This document shows, piece by piece, positions 37,406 through 48,405 of a DNA stretch of 64,000 nucleotides; positions within the stretch are counted from its first letter, which is position 1, and each line of letters starts with the position of its first letter. The stretch is from Halichondria panicea (lineage: Eukaryota > Porifera > Demospongiae > Suberitida > Halichondriidae), in NCBI RefSeq assembly GCF_963675165.1, contig NC_087389.1:6468621-6532620 (forward strand), in the 5' to 3' direction. The notes under the pieces are model-generated. The model had not been told where the DNA came from. It searched no databases and saw only the letters and a program-made list of their open reading frames with translations. The translations under genes and the position numbers were made by a program.

Positions 37406-39593
37406 CGTACATTCAATAAGGATTATCCCACATATGCAAAGTAGAGCTTGTATTCATTTCAATGGTGTAGGGTTACACACTACCTGTTTATGGCCATTAG
37501 CCATGGAGGAACATATGATATCAGCTAACACATGATGATTGCCACACAAATGGAAGTATTAGCATAATTACTGCCTATTAATGCTGCTATAGTTACCTCC
37601 AGTGAAGTAGGGCACTTGAGATAGCCCACAACACACAACCCAGTGTTGTTGTTGTCAGTACTTGTGGGTAGCTAATCAACCACAATTAAGCTAATGAATG
37701 TACTGCTAGTAGTTGAGTGGGTGGAGATAGAGGCGCAATATAAGAGACCCTACACAACTAGTGTGTCTGATCTGGGGGGTGCTGAGTACCCACACAACTA
37801 GTGTGTCTGATCTGGGGGGTGCTGAGTACCCACACAACTAGTGTGTCTGATCTGGGGGGTGCTGAGTACCCACACAACTAGTGTGTCTGATCTAGGGGGT
37901 GCTGAGACCCTACACAACTAGTGTGTCTGATCTGGGGGTGCTGAGTACCCACACAACTAGTGTGTCTGATCTGGGGGGTGCTGAGTACCCACACAACTAG
38001 TGTGTCTGATCTGGGGGGTGCTGAGTACCCACACAACTAGTGTGTCTGATCTGGGGGGTGCTGAGTACCCACACAACTAGTGTGTCTGATCTAGGGGGTG
38101 CTGAGACCCTACACAACTAGTGTGTCTGATCTGGGGGGTGCTGAGACCCTACACAACTAGTGTGTCTGATCTGGGGGGTGCTGAGACCCTACACAACTAG
38201 TGTGTCTGATCTGGGGGGTGCTGAGTACCCACACAACTAGTGTGTCTGATCTAGGGGGTGCTGAGACCCTACACAACTAGTGTGTCTGATCTAGGGGGTG
38301 CTGAGTACCCACACAAAGGCTTTCGTGAAGCTAACCTATAAATCTAAAGTCTTTCTAGAAAGCTTTCTATACGCATAGTACTGAGTTATTGTTAAACACT
38401 TACAAGTGGCAATATTAGGTTATCATTAATCACCCACTAAAGGAGCTATTAAAACACACACACAGTATAATTATAGAGGTACTAACTGCATGTCCTGTGC
38501 AGCATAGTATACACAGACGGACAAGGACAGGCTTATTGATATATACACAGTAACTTGACTGTTAGTCTATGCTCAGTTGATGCTACATTTAGCAGCTATT
38601 GTGTCCACAGAGATGGAGGGTGTTGCATGCATGGTCTGTATTACACAACCTAGGCTCCAGACATCATCATAATTATATACATAGTTAACCACAGTGGTGT
38701 ACTGTGAGCCACTGAGACCCTCCCCTGTCACATGCTGCAGACCCAGACCCTCCCCCCCTCACAGGCAGTGGTTGCAGGCCCAGACCCCCCCCCCACACAC
38801 ACACTATAATTATATATACAACCCCCGTATAGTGAGGTCAGCTCTCAGTGGTGACAAGCACCTACTAAAGTTGTACCAATAACTTTGAGACGAGTTTCAT
38901 TATTAAGGAATGACAAACAAAAAGAGACTATTTCCCCTCTCGCTATGGTTGTTAGTAAACACAGAGACAGTTTCTAGTCTAGCGTAATACGTTCAAAGTC
39001 TGCAACCAAAGCTCACTATGTATTTCTAAGAATACAGATCATATTGCATCAACAAATGATTATCTTACTATGCTATACACAGGCAACAAACACTGGTTGG
39101 TTTGCAGCACTCCCCCCCCCCCCCCACCACTCACCTGCTAGTGTCAGATGCCCTGTCAGGCTCTGCACTAGACCTAGTGAGTTCTGAGCGACACAATAAT
39201 AAGCTCCAGCATCAGAGGTCTGCAGTGAAGTAATGACTAGATTCCCTCCATCTTGGGACACTCTAGTGCTGAGCTGCACTGCAAGGTTGTCTTTGTACCA
39301 GCTAATAGTTGGTTGGGGGCTGCCAGCTGCACTGCAGTCCAGGGTTGCCATTAAGTAGGCAGTCTGATTGGCCGGCTGTTTAATGAACTGTGGAGATGTG
39401 CCTTGTGCTGTGTGTGTGGTGTGGTGGGCGGGCATACACTATAGGCTTGTACACTAAGTGGATACAACAATACCACAACAAAGCTTGTACAAACACAACT
39501 ACCACAATGATACAATGACTCACCAGCACCGCAGGCCACTCTCAATAGGTGGGCGACCACTAGTGTCAGGAACAAGCTGCTTTTCTCTCTCAT
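29353..39593 (-). CDS. Single-pass receptor: 6 Ig + 3 FN3 domains, long Pro-rich tail
   Basis: Exons in order: 39593-39524, 39407-39135, (microexon ~37615-37598), 37326-37066, 36953-36854, 36627-36428, 35643-35371, 35162-35016, 34799-34656, 34422-34267, 34037-33912, 33855-33529, 32998-32925, 32864-32369, 32232-32086, 31862-31778 and 31522-29353. Phases agree (about 1,688 aa). It begins with a signal peptide (LFLTLVVAHLL). Ig domains show the Cys-Trp-YxC pattern (ISWYKDN ... DAGAYYCVAQN; VMTWLKDG ... SGEYTCRA). FN3 domains follow, then one TM helix (WFIAVVAVGTVLVMSCLMIT) and a ~750-residue tail rich in Pro, Ser and His with a polyQ tract. The order resembles Robo/DCC/sidekick-type adhesion and guidance receptors, but no family-specific motif settles it. 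The tail ends SSHV, a class I PDZ ligand. The 18-bp microexon is optional to the frame. Confidence 0.85.
30034..30069. repeat. CAA/CAG codon tract (polyQ) in the receptor tail
   Basis: A run of TTG/CTG on the + strand encodes about nine Gln on the - strand, next to an Ala-rich patch. It is a coding microsatellite likely to vary in length. Confidence 0.85.
33425..33492. repeat. (ATGTAC)n intronic repeat
   Basis: About eight ATGTAC/GTGCATGTAC units follow the FN3-1 exon donor in the transcription direction. The string is self-complementary in part. Confidence 0.85.
37372..37402. repeat. (GT)n microsatellite in a receptor intron
   Basis: A 31-bp run of GT repeats lies between the candidate microexon and the second Ig exon. 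Confidence 0.85.
37753..38318. repeat. 40-bp minisatellite, about 14 copies
   Basis: The unit is ACACAACTAGTGTGTCTGAT followed by CTGGGGGGTGCTGAGTACCC. It varies mainly in the G-run (GGGGGG or TAGGGGG) and in AGTACCC versus AGACCCT. ACACAACTAGTGTGT is nearly palindromic. It sits in the intron between the first and second Ig exons. Confidence 0.92.
38319..39134. other. Rest of the large receptor intron
   Basis: No exon is visible. The stretch has an A/T-rich part, a C-run at 38785 and a C-run at 39112-39126 just beside the Ig1 exon donor. Confidence 0.5.
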
Positions 39594-40000
39594 GATTCTT
39601 ACTTACCTAGCTATTATTGGCTACTGTCTCTACAGACTCTACAATATCCACTCGACTGTTTGCATTGGAATTCAAAACATGCTTGGAATCTTCACAAGCC
39701 GTCACGCCCCCACTCCTCCAGCCACGTGTGGTGAACTTTGAACCGTAGCCATACGGCCACGGCTATGCGGGGGAGCTGGGGGATAGGGGGAAATCCCTGT
39801 AATATTACTGTAATGGGCGTGGTAACTACATTCTTCACTAATAATTGATTTACACAGCAAACAAACAAAGAGACGTTAGCTTTATAGTAGACGCAGCCAC
39901 TGACGTACACTGCCTATACTTGCAAGAGCTACTATACCTGCTACCTACCTGTATCATCAGAGCGCTGCCCGGTGGTGTCACTAGTGATCCGTTGGTTGCA
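39594..40000. promoter_or_regulatory. Putative bidirectional promoter between receptor and PH genes
   Basis: The divergent start codons are 407 bp apart. The interval contains GC-richer DNA near 39700-39790 (GCCACGTGTGG, TACGGCCACGGC). No obvious TATA. Shared regulation is inferred from spacing alone. Confidence 0.5.
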
Positions 40001-40489
40001 ATGGCCCCCTATAAGATACTCAAGCAAGGCTACATGGAGAAAGAGCCTCCACTCTCAAAGAGAGGACTCCGCAAGGTGCCAGCCTGCACAGTCGCACTAT
40101 TAACAGCTAATATAAACCTGACAGTTGCACTAGCAGCCTATAAGATACCTTACAAGCAAGGCATCCTGTAGCTAGAGCTCTGAGCCTCCATGCATGAATA
40201 GTGTATCTACAAAGCTTTGAATAGCATCATCACATACAGTCAATGATTGTGCCTCTCTCACAGAAACTGCTGCGGTATTGGTTTGTGCTTGTGGAGGATA
40301 AGAAACAAGTGGCGCTGGTCTACTTTAGGAACGAGGACCAGTACATCGCACGTCAGCGTAATGATGGGTTCATTCGTGTGGACGAGAGTGAGTCTATCAG
40401 TGTGGTGGGGGACTACATGGGCCGCAAGCATGCGTTCGTCATCAAGACCAGCAAGGGAGAATATACTCTGGCCCCAGAGAGCAGGTGAG

Positions 40490-40531
<42 letters not shown>

Positions 40532-40606
40532 CTGTCTAGCCTCGTGTGTGTAGGGAGGGTGTGTGAGTGGGTGTGGGTGTGTGTGTGTGGGTGTACGTAT
40601 GGATGT

Positions 40607-40648
<42 letters not shown>

Positions 40649-40658
40649 AGGGGGGTTG

Positions 40659-40722
<64 letters not shown>

Positions 40723-41622
40723 GGTGTGTGGTTCATGTTGATAGAATTAATGTGACAAATTAGTGATTGTTTGCCAGCACTGTGGTTGGTTGTGTGGGAG
40801 GACAGGGGACAAGTGGTTCTGCTGTAATAGCATAATCAATAAAGCCGTGGTACACACTCAGTCATTGTAATCATAATAGCTGGTGTAGCCAGTAACTCTG
40901 ATGTGTAGTGTATCTAGTGTTTGCTGAATTGTCTGATCCTCATCTCAACCATTCTCATAGTTGTCCTTTAGCAAGGCCATTATCTTGAGAGAAGACTGAA
41001 ACAATCAGTATATTGTGTGTAGGTCATGATGGTCTGTTGTAGCTAACTATACTTGTTGACACATAGCCAGGCTCCCCTGACATTTGCCACTTGTTTATTT
41101 TCATTTGCTGCTTGTGTTGTGAGATTCTTTACTTTGAACATTAGATGTAAATTAATGGCATACAAATTGCTCTCCTCTATGACTGATGAATGGCCTGTGC
41201 TGTGTTTGAATCATCACGCTATTATTCTAGAGTATTGTACAAACTGTCAACATGTTGTATCATAAAGAGAAAAGGTTTGGCAGGTTTAAAAGCATCAGTA
41301 AGTGGTGACTCTGTGTGTTTGGGTGTGGCAGACATAACCCTGGCTAGCTAGCTAGGTAGTGGCCGTCTTAACTTGATTACACGCAGTACTGGAGGTCGCA
41401 GTGTTGGCATGGAAACGGTGTGGTGTATTTGTTAAACTGTTGTAGAAAATGTATTCCAAGTCATGCCACATTCTTGTGTTAATGAGGACAGTTTCAGGAA
41501 AGCCTCTGATCTCATGTTATTATATTAATTAGGCTGGCTTCTACAGTGAGCCTCTGGTATGCACTAGCCGGATGTTTGACACTGTATGTGGCTGGTACGG
41601 TTTTATAGTACCAGTGTGTGTG

Positions 41623-41705
<83 letters not shown>

Positions 41706-44573
41706 TGTGTGTGTGTAGGGTCAGTGATGTGTTAGCACTCCACTTTGCCTCGTAGCTATCACTGTGATAATTAACATGTACAGTATTGTGTTACCTACCG
41801 TTGTCAAGGGCGACCATTTGCTCCTGTAGCTATGTGCACTGATGAAATGGTCAATTAAACAAATTAAATGCTCACAATTAAATGCACATAATGTACGTGC
41901 CAATATTAAGCCACGCCCCTCTCAGGTACGACCTGCACGAGTGGTTGTTCACACTGCACAATTCTCTGGAGGTGTTCAAAAAGAGGCAGGAAAAGACGAG
42001 ACAACGACAAGCGATGCGACCACGCTCAAACACTGTCGATAGCAGCAACTCACGAGCGCAGCAAGGTGGGTGTGGCTAGTGGGCGGAGTCTGATGGGTGG
42101 GTGTGGTTAGTGGGAGGAGTCTGAGGAGCCGTAACTTGATGTATTTTGTAGTTACAGGAAATGATGTGACTATTTTTTTTTATTTGGGATTTTAGCAAAT
42201 TGTTGCATTTTGCAGGTGCCTCAGGTGGAGGTCAGCGTACTCCCCCACACACACCCATTAGACGTGCCCCACCCCCTCCTGTACAGAGGAGACGCCCACA
42301 CAGACCTGCCCCTGAACCACCCTCCTCCACAGGAGAGCCTGCAGCTGGTATGAAGAGTCACTACATAGCCTATGATCTTTATTATAATAACTTGATTTAT
42401 TGCTGTCTATCTATAATTACACAGAGTACCCTCTTGTGGAGGACGAGACTCCGCCCCCTGGTTACAGTGTGTCTGATAGCGTTGCTATGTCACATGACCT
42501 TACTGACCTGGATATATCACTGGTAGATCACGATGTACAGGAGAATGGTAACGAGGAGGGGAGGTACCCACTAAATGAACCCAACGACCTCGTCCTTGAA
42601 ACAAGGTATATACACACACATGGAGCAGAATTAAAGTTACAGAATGCATCTGATTTTTACTTGCTGAGTTGTTTGTCTTTTCAGAAATAATTATTCGCGT
42701 ACATTCTTCATAGGTCTAATCTGATGCACCAGACGTCAAGTTCTATGCCTGACCTTTTGACCCACGATGGCGAGGACACGCCCACCACCAGCCCAGAGGA
42801 GGAGCGGACTAACGAGCTGGGGCATGAGGGAAATTCCCCTCAAGAAAACCAGTAAGTAACCTAGCTCTGATTTCAAAGCTAAAATACCCATTTATAATTA
42901 TTATGGTTAAGTGTAGTTTGTACGTGTAACCATGGTGACTGCCCGCCCCCTCACAGCCTCCACACACGTCACACACGTCATCACAGTCTAACTATAACAG
43001 AGATCAAAGCTAAGAAGAAACGATCGTCACGACGACAAGGAAGCCTCAAAGTACGCAGTCGGTCCCCCCCTGAGATGCCACCACCGCCCCCTCCTGAGGG
43101 GGGAATCCCTACCAGCCCCACCCTCCTTGAGGAACCGACCAATGGGCTTGCAGCCGAGGGGCTAGATGTAATGGATGTACTGGACGATATTGAACACCAA
43201 ATCGATGAAATATCAGATGAATTCAGTCCCAAACCCAGTGTCCCTGCGCCAGTCCGTGGGTGTACATTCACCCCTGAGCGTAGTACTAGTCCAGGTCATG
43301 ATACTACTGATGGCTTTGATGAGAATGAGTGGCTGTGTGATGTCCCTTTAAACCACACCCCCTTTAGCCACGCCCCCCTCCGTACTGAGGTACGACAAGG
43401 CATACTAGCATCTCCTGAGAATGCAGAGACTGAGACTATTCCTCCAACACTCCACCATGGAGGTCAGCATCGCAAGGGAAAGCAGGTCAGCTAGTATTAT
43501 AGTATACTAGGCCCTCTCTGTGTGTGGGTGTGTGCGTGTGTATGGGGTGTGGGGGGTGTACTGTGTGTGTGTCTACATATTGTGTAGTCAAGGTTACGCT
43601 AGCATTATTTTGAGACCAACAGGAGTAGCTAGGTGAATATTCATCAACTATCCTGTTGTCATGTGAGCATTGAGAAGCATAACACTCGCTATAAAATTTA
43701 CTGCATTCGATTTACAGGGAGTCCATGAAATGAGTCAGACATTTTCATGGACATACTTGGGTCCATGAAATGTGTCCATGAAACCATTTCAGTGCGTACT
43801 GCATGACACAATCACGTGTTTATCACGAGGTTTTATAATTATATTATTATTATACTTGTAGTGATCGTTTGTACATTTGGTAGAACTTTTGTCTAGTCTC
43901 AACTATATTGATGTGCGTCACTGTATTGCACACGTTCACTGTATTTCTCAACTTCAGGTAATGTTCAAAGAGCAGGTGGAGGATATTATCCCCATTACGT
44001 ACGAACCTGTTGCCGATGGTAACTACGATTCTGCTGACTCATCAGATAATGATCAAATAATTCCATCAAGTGTGGCAGAGCTCAAGAAGAGGTTGTTTGG
44101 TGACAGGGAGGGGGAGGCGGCTCGTTACAAGAGGGAGGGGCCACTCAGCCCAAGCCACACCCACCCACTTAACGCCAACTTTGACGTGGGATACAGCTTT
44201 GAGGGTCAAAGTTCAGCAGAGAACCCTCCAAACATCAACAACAACAATAGCGGTATGCGTTCATTAGTCATAATAATATACGAACTAGGCAGAATGAGGT
44301 CTGTTTAGCTAACTTTGATAAATTGTCCTATTGCTAATGTCGTATTTCAAAGCTGAAAGATGCGTTTAGTACTAATTACATACGTAGTGTGCTCAGATCA
44401 GTGATTGTTTTTGGGGCCATAATTATTTTAACTCAAGATTGTGTACATGTGTGTGTGCACTAGCTGACCATAGCTGGCATTGTGAGCATTCTAAGAATAG
44501 TAGCTCTCCAAGAGCATTCACACACATGGCAGTGCATGTACGCATAATAATAATAATAATAATGATAATAATG

Positions 44574-44613
<40 letters not shown>

Positions 44614-45436
44614 TAATAATAATAATAATAATAATGATAATAATAATAATAATAATAATGATAATGGTTGGTTGTGTCCATGTAGTCAGTAGCTCACAGG
44701 AAGGCAGGATTATTGTGTGTGGCAGTTAGATTACTGGATTACTGTGTGTGGCAGTTAGATTACTGGATTACTGTGTGTGGCAGTTAGTTTGCATTGTGAT
44801 GATGTCTCAATTTGTGCAGGTGGGGACGCTAGTAACCACAACAACGAGACAAACTTGTACGACCATCCTTGGGAGTCTAAGTCTATCACCACATTCAAAC
44901 CGCCCCCTAAGACCACACCCCTTCCTCAAGTGACCACACCTATTCATCATGAGACTACACCCCCTCCGCCAGTGGCCCCTAAGCCTGTATCTCCGCCCAC
45001 GGTCACGGAGGACAGTGTGGCAAGTGCTTGGAGTCAGCGATCGCCCCTAGCGATAGACAACGATTCGTTGCTAAGCAGCATCAGTTGTACGCTACAGGAG
45101 ACGTCCAAATATGGAAGTGACTCGCTCCTTAACAGCAGCAGCTATGAGGCTATAAAGAAGAAGAATGAAGTTCGATTCTCGTCAAAAGGAGAACTGGAGA
45201 AGATCCGCGCTGAGCATCGTAGGGACCCGCCCCCTCCTCCACAGACAGGGGATTCTCCATCTCCACAGGGGAATTCCCCTCAAGCCATGAAGAGGAAGTG
45301 GCCGAACGGACAGCGACCATTTGCTGGCCCTCCCAAGACAGCTGCATCATTGGACACTCTGAGTGAGCCTAAGCCCAACACTAGAGTCACGTACGATGCT
45401 AATACCAACTCTCACATCTATCGCTCACTAGTATAG
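40001..45436 (+). CDS. PH-domain protein with long Pro-rich tail (adaptor-like)
   Basis: Exons: 40001-40075, 40264-40484, 41926-42065, 42216-42347, 42425-42605, 42714-42851, 42957-43485, 43958-44252 and 44820-45436, phases consistent, 775 aa. Residues ~8-125 form a PH domain: KQGYMEKEPP start, basic beta1-beta2 loop (KRGLRKKLLRYWFVL), and the C-terminal helix with the invariant Trp (YDLHEWLFTLHNSLEVF). The tail is low complexity, with Pro-rich stretches (RAPPPPVQRR, PPPPPPEGG) that could bind SH3 domains, several Tyr motifs, and a helix-like ELKKRLFG. The C terminus RSLV fits a class I PDZ ligand. The layout recalls GAB/DOK-type membrane adaptors, but no defining motif beyond PH is seen. It probably binds phosphoinositides at the membrane. 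Confidence 0.82.
40494..40733. repeat. (CA)n and (GT)n microsatellites after exon 2
   Basis: An AC run (40494-40529) and two GT runs (about 40611-40646 and 40663-40714) can pair with each other as inverted repeats in the intron. Open frames here are artefacts. Confidence 0.9.
40740..41925. other. Intron 2 of the PH gene; includes a ~90-bp (GT)n run
   Basis: The GT run spans about 41623-41717. Nothing else with coding or element character was found. Confidence 0.6.
44547..44665. repeat. (ATA)n microsatellite
   Basis: About 39 ATA units, with occasional ATG interruptions, in the last intron of the PH gene. Confidence 0.95.
44705..44790. repeat. 33-bp tandem repeat, about 2.5 copies
   Basis: GTGTGTGGCAGTTAGATTAC plus GGATTACT is repeated upstream of the last acceptor of the PH gene. 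Confidence 0.8.
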
Positions 45437-45755
45437 AGACTGGCCGACCAATCAGAACAACTGTGTTTATCGAGTAGCCATGGCAACAATGTGTGTACAA
45501 TCATTCCCTTTTTGATTTATACACAACCTCAAAATCAGTTTTATATCAACTAATTAATTGCACTAACATGCACAGTGATGTCTCCATTCTGTATATTGAT
45601 AGTTTCATTTGCTCTGAGTGTATTTTGACTGTGATAAACATTTAATTTCAACAATTATTCAGAACATTGTGTAACAAGACAATAATAGCAACAGATCGAA
45701 GATAAGAAAATACATTAATAGAAGCCATAGTCATAGCTATAGCTTGTGTCGTTGT
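45437..45755. other. Convergent 3' region (PH gene / POLR2K)
   Basis: 319 bp between the two stop codons. Both 3' UTRs must share or overlap this AT-rich interval. No other feature seen. Confidence 0.6.
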
Positions 45756-47020
45756 TCATCGTGCGTCAAATACAATAACTAGTTCACTGTCAAGGAATAA
45801 TAATAATAACAACACGAGTGTACCAATACTGACATTGCTAACACGCACACACACGAGTGTACCAATACTGACATTGCTAACACACGAGTGTACCAATACT
45901 GACATTGCTAACACACAAGTGTACCAATACTGACACTGCTAACACACGAGTGTACCAATACTGACACTGCTAACACACGAGTGTACCAATACTGACACTG
46001 CTAACACACAAGTGTACCAATACTGACACTGCTAACACACAAGTGTACCAATACTGACACTGCTGACACACGAGTGTACCAATACTGACATTGCTGACAC
46101 ACGAGTGTACCAATACTGACACTGCTAACACACAAGTGTACCAATACTGACACTGCTAACACACAAGTGTACCAATACTGACACTGCTGACACACGAGTG
46201 TACCAATACTGACATTGCTAACACACGAGTGTACCAATACTGACACTGCTAACACACAAGTGTACCAATACTGACATTGCTAACACACGAGTGTACCAAT
46301 ACTGACACTGCTAACACACAAGTGTACCAATACTGACATTGCTAACACACGAGTGTACCAATACTGACATTGCTAACACACGAGCGAGTGTACCAATACT
46401 GACATTGCTAACACACGAGTGTACCAATACTGACATTGCTAACACACGAGTGTACCAATACTGACACTGCTAACACACATGCAAGCTCCAACAATTCCAA
46501 TACTGCCACCATGCATGCACACAACTAATTGAAGTACCATAATTATAGCGGGAAATTTTCGAGGCACTTAAAATGTCATGAATGGCCTATCAAAGCATTT
46601 TGTTGAGTTAAATGATGTTGTGTCTTCCGTTAGCATTCCGTGAACCAGAGGATTGTGGCAACTCACGATAACAGTAAAGGTCAAAGGTGTGTCCCTCCAA
46701 AATTTCGCGCTACGGTATTAAGAGTACAAGTAGCTATAATTATATACTGGTACGGTATACACATGATTATTTTGAGGATACTTCTTTTGGTTCGTTTCTT
46801 GTACATGATTCTGTAGCCACACTCTTGACAACGAATCGGATCCCTCGGCTTCACCTCATTCTCACTGTGACATTCTGTGTGTGTGGGTGGTGTGGGTGGC
46901 GTGGGTGTGTGTGTGCTGCATACCTCCACAGATATATGTCATAGGTTGCTTGGATTGGTTGGGGGGAGCATTGGGGTTAGGTGTAGCTCCTCCTGATGCC
47001 GCTGGTGTGCCAGGATCCAT
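45756..47020 (-). CDS. POLR2K: RNA polymerases I/II/III subunit RPABC4
   Basis: Three exons: 47020-46924, 46874-46782 and 45778-45756 (71 codons including stop). The product is the small zinc-binding subunit shared by the three nuclear RNA polymerases. The zinc ribbon is clear: YICGECHSENE, then [18 protein letters not shown], i.e. two CxxC pairs. The C terminus IIVFDAR matches the family's conserved VVFDAR. It is encoded by a final exon of only 23 bases, reached by the acceptor TAG at 45779. The N-terminal ~26 residues are a Pro/Asn-rich extension, making it longer than the ~58-aa human protein. The last intron (~1 kb) contains a minisatellite and a miniature element. Confidence 0.93.
45845..46480. 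repeat. 31-bp minisatellite, about 20 copies, inside a POLR2K intron
   Basis: The unit ACACGAGTGTACCAATACTG plus ACACTGCTAAC varies at ACGAG/ACAAG and CACTG/CATTG, in a patchy, higher-order-like order. Open frames across it are artefacts. Confidence 0.93.
46541..46718. mobile_element. Miniature element with TAGCG(C)GAAATTTTCGAG ends
   Basis: Left end ATTATAGCGGGAAATTTTCG and right end AAAATTTCGCGCTACGGTA are imperfect inverted copies and related to the outer element at 14463-15100. It lies in the last POLR2K intron. Confidence 0.6.
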
Positions 47021-47064
47021 CCTTATTTACTAGCTGAAAAGGTCGTCAAGCTTCTGCACGATGA

Positions 47065-47073
47065 TATATAAAA
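47065..47073 (+). promoter_or_regulatory. TATA-like box (TATATAAAA) reading rightward
   Basis: TATATAAAAGGGGCGGGGC lies 45 bp beyond the POLR2K start codon and points away from it. It is followed by a (CTT)n pyrimidine tract. It suggests a + strand transcription unit starting near 47095. Confidence 0.45.
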
Positions 47074-47499
47074 GGGGCGGGGCTGGTCTTTCTTCTTCTT
47101 CTTCTTCTTTGTAGCCTCCAAATAATGAAGAGTAGCCCATTGGGCAGACGAAAAAGAATATTGAAAATGGGTATTATTATAACACGCAGTAAGAGGGTGG
47201 AGCTTTAAACCAATGTGCTTGTGAGAAGGAGATCAGCGCGGGTTTGCCTTAGATCTTTGATGAAGAGCAAGAGCCACTCTTGCGCATGGGCAGCTTTCAG
47301 CCAGACAAGGCCTTGCAGGAGATTGTAGAGGGTGTCATGTAGTGCCCTTGGGTCGTGGGGGAGGTGAACACTGGTCTTTCACGTGTGGGGACACTGCGCA
47401 TGCGTATAAGTTACTCTCCGTGTCTGGACAGATTTCGCAATCTACCCGCAATACTCGCAACACCTTGTACTTGTAGCTAGTACTCCTGCGGTCTCCTCC

Positions 47500-47607
47500 A
47501 TGGGTGGGAACTGTCGGTCTCCATGGCATCTCCTTGGAGACTCTGACGTCAATGGCCTGGAATATTCCCAGATCCAGTTCCAGAAGCTCAGTTCCTTTGA
47601 AGATTGA
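47500..47607 (+). CDS. Possible small open frame, 35 aa
   Basis: ATG at 47500 (CTCC-ATG-GGT) opens a short frame (MGGNCRSPWHLL ... VNGLEYSQIQFQKLSSFED) ending in TGA. It lies 430 bp after the TATA-like box and 30 bases before a strong donor (GAG|gtgagt at 47637). No homology is recognised. It may be a upstream frame of an unnamed transcript or chance. Confidence 0.2.
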   Translation: MGGNCRSPWHLLGDSDVNGLEYSQIQFQKLSSFED

Positions 47608-47772
47608 ATGAGAAGCAAAGTATCTTGCTGGAAGAGGTGAGTTTCTTTGCTTGTAGCTCGCATGTTTGCAGGAATGTTAGGCTAGGAAGCCTTGTGGAGC
47701 ATTGTAGCATTGTTTGCTGTCTATTTCAGTATTTGGACATGTTTTTCTGATTACTATCGACTTGATTTTTTG

Positions 47773-48405
47773 CAGAACCATCGCGAGCCTTCCACTGTGT
47801 TGCAGAACCATCGCGAGCCTTCCACTGTGTTGCAGAACCATCGCGAGCCTTCCACTGTGTTGCAGAACCATCGCAAGCCTTTCACTGTGTTGCAGAACCA
47901 TCGCGAGCCTTCCACCGTGTTGCAGAACCATCGCGAGCCTTCCACCGTGTTGCAGAACCATCGAGAGCCTTCCACCGTGTTGCAGAACCATCGAGAGCCT
48001 TCCACCGTGTTGCAGAACCATCGAGAGCCTCCTTCTACCGTGTTGCAGAACCATCGCGAGCCTTCCACCGTGTTGCAGAACCATCGCGAGCCTTCCACTG
48101 TGTTGCAGAACCATCACCAGCCTTCCACTGTGTTGCAGAACCATCGAGAGCCTTCCACCGTGTTGCAGAACCATCGCCAGCCTTCCACCGTGTTGCAGAA
48201 CCATCGCCAGCCTTCCACCCGTGTTGCAGAACCATCGCCAGCCTTTCACTGTGTTGCAGAACCATCACCAGCCTTCCACTGTGTTGCAGAACCATCGAGA
48301 GCCTTCCACCGTGTTGCAGAACCATCACCAGCCTTCCACTGTGTTGCAGAACCATCGAGAGCCTTCCACCGTGTTGCAGAACCAGCGCGAGCCTTCCAGC
48401 GGACT
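47773..48405. repeat. 30-bp minisatellite, about 21 copies
   Basis: The unit is AACCATCGCGAGCCTTCCAC plus TGTGTTGCAG. Because 30 is a multiple of three, nearly every frame is open on both strands, yielding long but meaningless repeats. Each unit ends in a plausible 3' splice site (pyrimidine-leaning CCTTCCACTGTGTTGCAG). Confidence 0.93.

Noticed and set aside
45845-46480. CRISPR-like array
   Set aside because: Units are contiguous with no unique spacers; it is a eukaryotic minisatellite. The same holds for the arrays at 3,890, 37,753, 47,773 and 50,185.
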